From Comamonadaceae bacterium PBBC1 (GTDB taxonomy: Bacteria > Pseudomonadota > Gammaproteobacteria > Burkholderiales > Burkholderiaceae_C): a stretch of DNA of 64,000 nt. Positions 59,849-64,000 of the stretch are shown piece after piece. The stretch is from assembly GCA_002256145.1 (NCBI GenBank), contig NKIP01000005.1:3618-67617 (forward strand), given 5' to 3'. Both the position numbers and the translations under genes were made by a program. Each line of letters opens with the position of its first letter. Positions within the stretch are counted from its first letter, which is position 1. A model generated the notes under the pieces. That model was given only the letters and a program-made list of their open reading frames with translations. It searched no databases and had not been told where the DNA came from.

Positions 59849-61603
59849 TCAGTCTTGTGGTGCGCTGGTCTGCAACGCAGGGTCAAGACGTGGGACTTGA
59901 GGTGGCGCTGAAGCACGGTAGATCAAGATGTGCTCATCCTTATCGGCCGGTCTTAGGGCTTTGGCATGTTGAATCCAACCCAAGCGCTCCATTTTGTCTG
60001 CCATCAAGGGCAGGTTTTTCTCGTCAATGATCAACCAGGGGCAGCTGGCCGTGGGTGCTTGCATGGCCTCCAGCTTGAATTGGCCATGGAACAGGAATGC
60101 CGTGCCTTGCGCCTTGCTCAGACCGGCATATTGCAAACAGCGCGACTCGCCCGTGATGGCTGTCACTTTTTCAACCAAAGGGGCATAGCTGCGGGCGTAA
60201 TTCAGCAAAGGCAGCCACAGTGTCATCAGCAAGAACCAGCACAGCACCGCCCCGCCCGCTGGCAAGGCCATGATTTTCCAAATGGCAGCGCGGTGGTGAC
60301 CAATGCGCCAATGGACCAACCAGGCCCAGGTTCCCGTGGCCAACAAGGCCATGCTGAAGGTGACCCCAGAAAACGCATTCACAAAGCCGGGTGCCAATTT
60401 GGCCACGTTGGCGGCAGGGGTTGCTGGAAAGCCCGTTTGCATGGCCACCCAAACGACCCAGATGGCCAAGGCGCAAAACGAAAAAAACAACAAGGTGAAC
60501 CAGTCGATCAAAGCTCCCCAACTGCGCCGGAGTGTGGGCAATGCAAACGCAGCCAAGCAGGCGATGGCAGGCAGGGCGACCAGCAATGCACGGTCGGTCA
60601 AACCCGTCAACCAGGTTGCCGTGATGGTCACCACCACAAACCACAAGGGCAGGGCCAGGTGGGGGTGCCGCCAACCACGGGCCAATTGCCCACGCCAACG
60701 CCACAAGGACCAAATCGCCAAAGGCCAGGCCGGCCAAGTGAACCACAGCAATAGTTTGGCCAAAATGTGCACATCGACCATGTTGTGCGCCACCACGCGC
60801 CAACGCCACAAGTCCAAGGCCCCAGCGGTCGTGATGCACAACAGGCAGATCAAGGCCAGCAAACCCAAATCCAGCACCCGCATGCGTTGTTGTGTCGGAT
60901 CTGCTTGCGCCGCTGCACGCAGGACTGAACCCCCAATCCCCAAGAACAAGGCCAAGCTGGGAGCGCCAGACAGCGTCAAGCCCAACATGCCCACGCCCAT
61001 GGCCACACCACTGGCCAAGCGGTAACGCGGCAAAGTAGACAAGGCCACAAAGATCAAGGCGGCACAACACAGCTGGCTCAAGGCCGGTGTGGTTTCATGA
61101 GCCAGACGGGCCAAACCCAGGCAGGCCAACAAGGCCAGCAAACCCCCATCGGCCAAAGCTCGCGCGTAATCTGTGGGCTTGGCCTCACCTCCAAAAGCAA
61201 ATGCCACCGGCTGTGCTGCAGGGGCTCTGGCCAAGGCATACACCGCGTACCAAGTGGCCGCCAAGGTCAGGCCCAGCATGGCGACAAAAGGCAGGCGTGC
61301 AAACACATCCTCCCAGCCGGCAGGGGCCCAACGCAAAAAACTGGCCCCCAACCAATAAGGCAGCAAGGCCAGTTGCGGGTCGGTTTGGCCCAGCAAGGTG
61401 GGTTTGAACCAAGAAGTGGCTTCGCCCATGGCCGGTTGAACCAATTGAAGCATGTACCCAAAGGCCTCAATGTCTTGGGCTTTCCATGGCGTGCGCCCCA
61501 AAAAACCAGGCAGCACATAAGCGGCGCACAGCAACAGCAAGGCCAGGCGCGGCAATCTGCGCACGGCACTTTGTGCAACGATGGCGGGGGTGGTGTGGTT
61601 CAC
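59849..61603 (-). CDS. ArnT-like GT-C fold glycosyltransferase
   Basis: 584 residues, about twelve spans. LALLLLCAAYVLPGFLGRTPWKAQDIEAFGYMLQLV has the GT-C first-loop acidic motif (here KAQD/E), and a soluble C-terminal part (VEKVTAITGESRCLQYAGLSKAQGTAFLFHGQFKLEAMQ) follows. The layout matches the ArnT/PMT family (GT83), which moves sugars from polyprenyl-phosphate carriers to lipid A or proteins. Without adjacent arn genes the sugar and acceptor are unknown. Operon with the MATE exporter. Confidence 0.82.
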   Translation of the reverse strand: MNHTTPAIVAQSAVRRLPRLALLLLCAAYVLPGFLGRTPWKAQDIEAFGYMLQLVQPAMGEATSWFKPTLLGQTDPQLALLPYWLGASFLRWAPAGWEDVFARLPFVAMLGLTLAATWYAVYALARAPAAQPVAFAFGGEAKPTDYARALADGGLLALLACLGLARLAHETTPALSQLCCAALIFVALSTLPRYRLASGVAMGVGMLGLTLSGAPSLALFLGIGGSVLRAAAQADPTQQRMRVLDLGLLALICLLCITTAGALDLWRWRVVAHNMVDVHILAKLLLWFTWPAWPLAIWSLWRWRGQLARGWRHPHLALPLWFVVVTITATWLTGLTDRALLVALPAIACLAAFALPTLRRSWGALIDWFTLLFFSFCALAIWVVWVAMQTGFPATPAANVAKLAPGFVNAFSGVTFSMALLATGTWAWLVHWRIGHHRAAIWKIMALPAGGAVLCWFLLMTLWLPLLNYARSYAPLVEKVTAITGESRCLQYAGLSKAQGTAFLFHGQFKLEAMQAPTASCPWLIIDEKNLPLMADKMERLGWIQHAKALRPADKDEHILIYRASAPPQVPRLDPALQTSAPQD

Positions 61604-61689
61604 GTCTGAATCAAGATATCAGGGATGGGGCGGTGGGACTGTCACCTGTGACATGCCCATGGGCAAGTTGGGTGCTGTGGATCACCCAA

Positions 61690-61724
61690 CAAAAAGGGCA
61701 GGCCGGTTGCCCGGACTGCCCTTT
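61690..61724 (-). terminator. Terminator of rpmE2
   Basis: On the minus strand a stem AAAGGGCAG / CTGCCCTTT with a 15-nt loop precedes a T-run (A-run on the plus strand at 61690-61695). Located about 20 bp after the rpmE2 stop. Confidence 0.85.
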
Positions 61725-61743
61725 GTGGGACAAGCCAATTGAA

Positions 61744-62007
61744 TTACTTGGCGATGGTGGTGGTTTTGCCGAAACGGTTGCGGAATTTCTCCACGCGGCC
61801 GCCCATGTTGTCCACCGACTTTTGCGTGCCAGTGTAGAAGGGGTGCGACTCGCTGGTCGTGTCCAGCTTGTACCAAGGCAACTCGCGACCGTCTTCCATT
61901 TTGATCATTTCTTTGGTGTTGGCGCATGAACGGGTCACGAACTTGAAACCATTGGACATGTCTTGGAAGCAAACTTCACGGTAGTTGGGGTGAATGCCGT
62001 CTTTCAT
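61744..62007 (-). CDS. rpmE2: Ribosomal protein bL31, type B
   Basis: 87 residues: [95 protein letters not shown] and the HPNYREV start identify bL31; the zinc-binding CxxC set of the standard type is absent, so this is the type B (zinc-independent) form, the only copy in view. Downstream of rho, a common neighbour. Confidence 0.97.
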   Translation of the reverse strand: MKDGIHPNYREVCFQDMSNGFKFVTRSCANTKEMIKMEDGRELPWYKLDTTSESHPFYTGTQKSVDNMGGRVEKFRNRFGKTTTIAK

Positions 62008-62092
62008 GGGGAAATCCTTTTATTTTCGCTACGGTAGCCACACTTCAGCCTATCTGAGTGCACTTTCCGCAAAACTTGTCGATTATAGGGCA

Positions 62093-63355
62093 TCAACCGC
62101 CGCGTCGCATCATGTCGAAGAACTCGGAGTTGTTCTTGGTGGCTTTCATGCTCTTCAAGACCATCTCCATCGCCTCGATTTCGTCCATGTTGTACATGAA
62201 CTGGCGCAAGATGCGGGTTTTTTGCAGCACTTCGGGTTGCAGCAGCAACTCTTCTCGGCGGGTGCCGCTGCGGTTCAGGTTGATGGCCGGGAACACCCGT
62301 TTTTCGTACAGGCGGCGCTCGAGGTGAATCTCGCAGTTGCCGGTGCCCTTGAATTCTTCAAAGATCACCTCGTCCATGCGGCTGCCGGTGTCGACCAAGG
62401 CGGTGGCAATGATGGTCAAACTGCCGCCTTCTTCCACATTGCGGGCCGCGCCAAAGAAGCGCTTGGGGCGCTGCAGGGCGTTGGCATCCACACCACCCGA
62501 CAGCACTTTGCCCGACGAGGGCACCACGTTGTTGTAGGCGCGGGCCAGACGGGTGATCGAGTCGAGCAAGATCACCACGTCTTTTTTCAGCTCGACCAAG
62601 CGCTTGGCACGTTCAATCACCATTTCGGCCACGTGCACATGGCGCGAAGCGGGTTCGTCAAAGGTCGAAGAGATCACTTCGCCGCGCACGCTGCGTTGCA
62701 TCTCGGTCACTTCTTCCGGGCGCTCGTCCACCAGCAACACCATCAGGTGCACATCGGGGTAGTTGGCGGTGATGGCGTGGGCGATCTGCTGCATCATCAC
62801 CGTCTTGCCCGACTTGGGCTGCGCCACGATCAGGGCGCGCTGGCCGCGGCCCAGGGGCGCAATGATGTCGATCACGCGGGCGGTGATGTTTTCTTCGCCC
62901 TTGATGTCACGCTCCAAACGCATCTGCTCTTTGGGAAACAGCGGCGTCAGGTTTTCAAACATGACTTTGTGTTTGTTGTTCTCGGGCAGGTCGTCGTTGA
63001 CCTTGTCCAGTTTGGTCAGGGCAAAGTAGCGCTCGCCGTCTTTGGGGATGCGCACTTCGCCTTCAATCATGTCGCCGGTGTGCAGGTTAAAGCGGCGCAC
63101 CTGGCTGGGGCTGATGTAGATGTCGTCGGTGCTGGCCGTGTAGCTCGAGTCGGGACTGCGCAAGAAGCCAAAACCGTCGGGCAATATCTCGAGCACACCA
63201 TCGGCAAAGACCTGTTCACCAGCTTTGGCGCGTTTTTTGATGATGGCAAACATCAGCTCCTGTTTGCGCATGCGACCGGTGTTCTCGATTTCGAGTGTGT
63301 CGGCTTGCTTCAGGAGTTCGGACACATGAAGTGCCTTGAGTTCGTTCAAATGCAT
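62093..63355 (-). CDS. rho: Transcription termination factor Rho
   Basis: 420 residues from ATG 63355 ([38 protein letters not shown]), nearly the size of E. coli Rho. RNA-binding primary site [36 protein letters not shown]; Walker [15 protein letters not shown]; Walker [19 protein letters not shown]-loops [22 protein letters not shown]. Hexameric RNA-DNA helicase that ends transcription. The open frame to 63430 is leader sequence. Confidence 0.98.
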   Translation of the reverse strand: MHLNELKALHVSELLKQADTLEIENTGRMRKQELMFAIIKKRAKAGEQVFADGVLEILPDGFGFLRSPDSSYTASTDDIYISPSQVRRFNLHTGDMIEGEVRIPKDGERYFALTKLDKVNDDLPENNKHKVMFENLTPLFPKEQMRLERDIKGEENITARVIDIIAPLGRGQRALIVAQPKSGKTVMMQQIAHAITANYPDVHLMVLLVDERPEEVTEMQRSVRGEVISSTFDEPASRHVHVAEMVIERAKRLVELKKDVVILLDSITRLARAYNNVVPSSGKVLSGGVDANALQRPKRFFGAARNVEEGGSLTIIATALVDTGSRMDEVIFEEFKGTGNCEIHLERRLYEKRVFPAINLNRSGTRREELLLQPEVLQKTRILRQFMYNMDEIEAMEMVLKSMKATKNNSEFFDMMRRGG

Positions 63356-63534
63356 GGGAATGGGCCTGTGGCGAATCGGTCGATTGGAGACCGTTTTTCG
63401 GGGTAACCGGGTGGAAATGTTCAGAGCCAAAAACTGCCCAGGGGTTGGGGGCTGGAATTTTCGACAATCAAGGCGCTGGTCCCTGTTCGGGATGCCTGAG
63501 AGAAATTATGACAGGTTTTCAGGCCCGTCCAAAA

Positions 63535-63563
63535 ACAAAAAAACCGGGCCCACGGGGCCCGGT
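63535..63563 (-). terminator. Terminator of trxA
   Basis: Perfect 9-bp stem ACCGGGCCC / GGGCCCGGT with a 3-nt loop; on the minus strand it is followed by a T-run (A-run at 63535-63542). It lies between trxA and rho. Confidence 0.9.
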
Positions 63564-63605
63564 GAGGTCTCAACCAGATGAACAAGGGGCTTGGCCCCTG
63601 CAGCA

Positions 63606-63938
63606 TCAGGCCAATTGTTGGTCGATGAAAGCGGTCAATTGAGACTTGCTCATGGCACCCACTTTGGTGGCAGCAAGTTGACCGTCTTTGAAAATCATGA
63701 GGGTTGGAATGCCCCGAATGCCGAACTTGGCTGGCACATCGCGGTTGTCGTCCACATTCATCTTGGCGATTTGGAGCTTGCCCTCGTAGGCGCTGGCCAC
63801 TTCGTCAAGGATGGGGGCAATCATTTTGCATGGACCGCACCATTCGGCCCAAAAGTCGACCACCACGGGCTGGCTCGACTGGAGCACGTCAGCTTCGAAA
63901 GTGGCGTCGGTGGTGTGTTTGATCAAATCGCTGGCCAT
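63606..63938 (-). CDS. trxA: Thioredoxin 1
   Basis: 110 residues: [110 protein letters not shown]. Active site WCGPCK and cis-Pro loop GIPT are intact. General cytoplasmic disulfide reductase. Upstream of rho in the same direction, as in many proteobacteria, but separated from it by a strong terminator. Confidence 0.98.
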   Translation of the reverse strand: MASDLIKHTTDATFEADVLQSSQPVVVDFWAEWCGPCKMIAPILDEVASAYEGKLQIAKMNVDDNRDVPAKFGIRGIPTLMIFKDGQLAATKVGAMSKSQLTAFIDQQLA

Positions 63939-64000
63939 GGCCTTTTCCTTGTGAACATTGAGATGCGGATAAAGTTAAGCCTATTTTGACAGAAACATGA

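Noticed and set aside
61604..61680. TGTCAC/GTGACA pair upstream of the GT-C glycosyltransferase operon
   Set aside because: It is a palindrome (ATGTCACAGGTGACAG region) rather than a direct repeat, with no -10 at the right distance.

Overview
The window looks like a chromosomal segment of a beta-proteobacterium of the order Burkholderiales, most likely a freshwater Comamonadaceae (Limnohabitans/Rhodoferax-like). This is an inference from protein character (MutS, UppP, PPK1, Rho, ArsJ, DUF2306, the LytTR pair), moderately high GC and compact gene packing; no rRNA or tRNA gene is present to confirm it.

Region 1 (1-10,020) is accessory DNA. It opens inside a giant FG-GAP/RTX-type surface protein gene. 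After it comes an array in which the 3' end of that gene is repeated twice more, in the order adhesin tail, terminator, REP palindromes, BrnTA toxin-antitoxin module (plus one HigBA module), REP pair, Rpn-family nuclease, next adhesin tail. Region 2 (10,046-21,322) is mostly housekeeping or envelope: a LytS/LytR-type two-component pair, two related esterases, small membrane proteins, uppP, an alpha/beta hydrolase translationally coupled to an Anbu-type proteasome homologue, and mutS.

Region 3 (about 21,500-58,500) is the core of the window: about 37 kb almost entirely devoted to phosphorus. It holds ppk1-sixA, a Lys/Ala-rich histone-like protein, ppx, a gapdh-arsJ-arsR arsenate operon, a phosphonate uptake and degradation operon (phnC-phnD-phnE, Fe-ADH, FAD oxidase, phnX, Nudix), a divergent PhnZ-like gene, olsB-plcP, a decayed phoX, a MGDG-synthase-like glycosyltransferase, pstSCAB-phoU-phoB-phoR, ugd-lplT, a GT4 glycosyltransferase, a DUF962/Mpo1-like protein, a membrane-anchored class III aminotransferase, psd, ppk2 and a CorA-family transporter. 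By eye I find Pho-box-like sites (two 7-bp half-sites 4 bp apart, then 10 bp to a -10 hexamer) in front of thirteen transcription units, plus one weak case. This fits a physically clustered PhoB regulon combining Pi uptake, polyphosphate turnover, phosphonate scavenging, arsenate protection and replacement of phospholipids by ornithine and glyco-lipids. In three or four of these units the ATG lies exactly 23 nt after the Pho box with no ribosome-binding site, which suggests leaderless mRNAs.

Region 4 (58,489-64,000) returns to housekeeping: a MATE exporter, an ArnT-like GT-C glycosyltransferase, rpmE2, rho and trxA, all on the minus strand. All calls come from reading the sequence; no database search or score was run.
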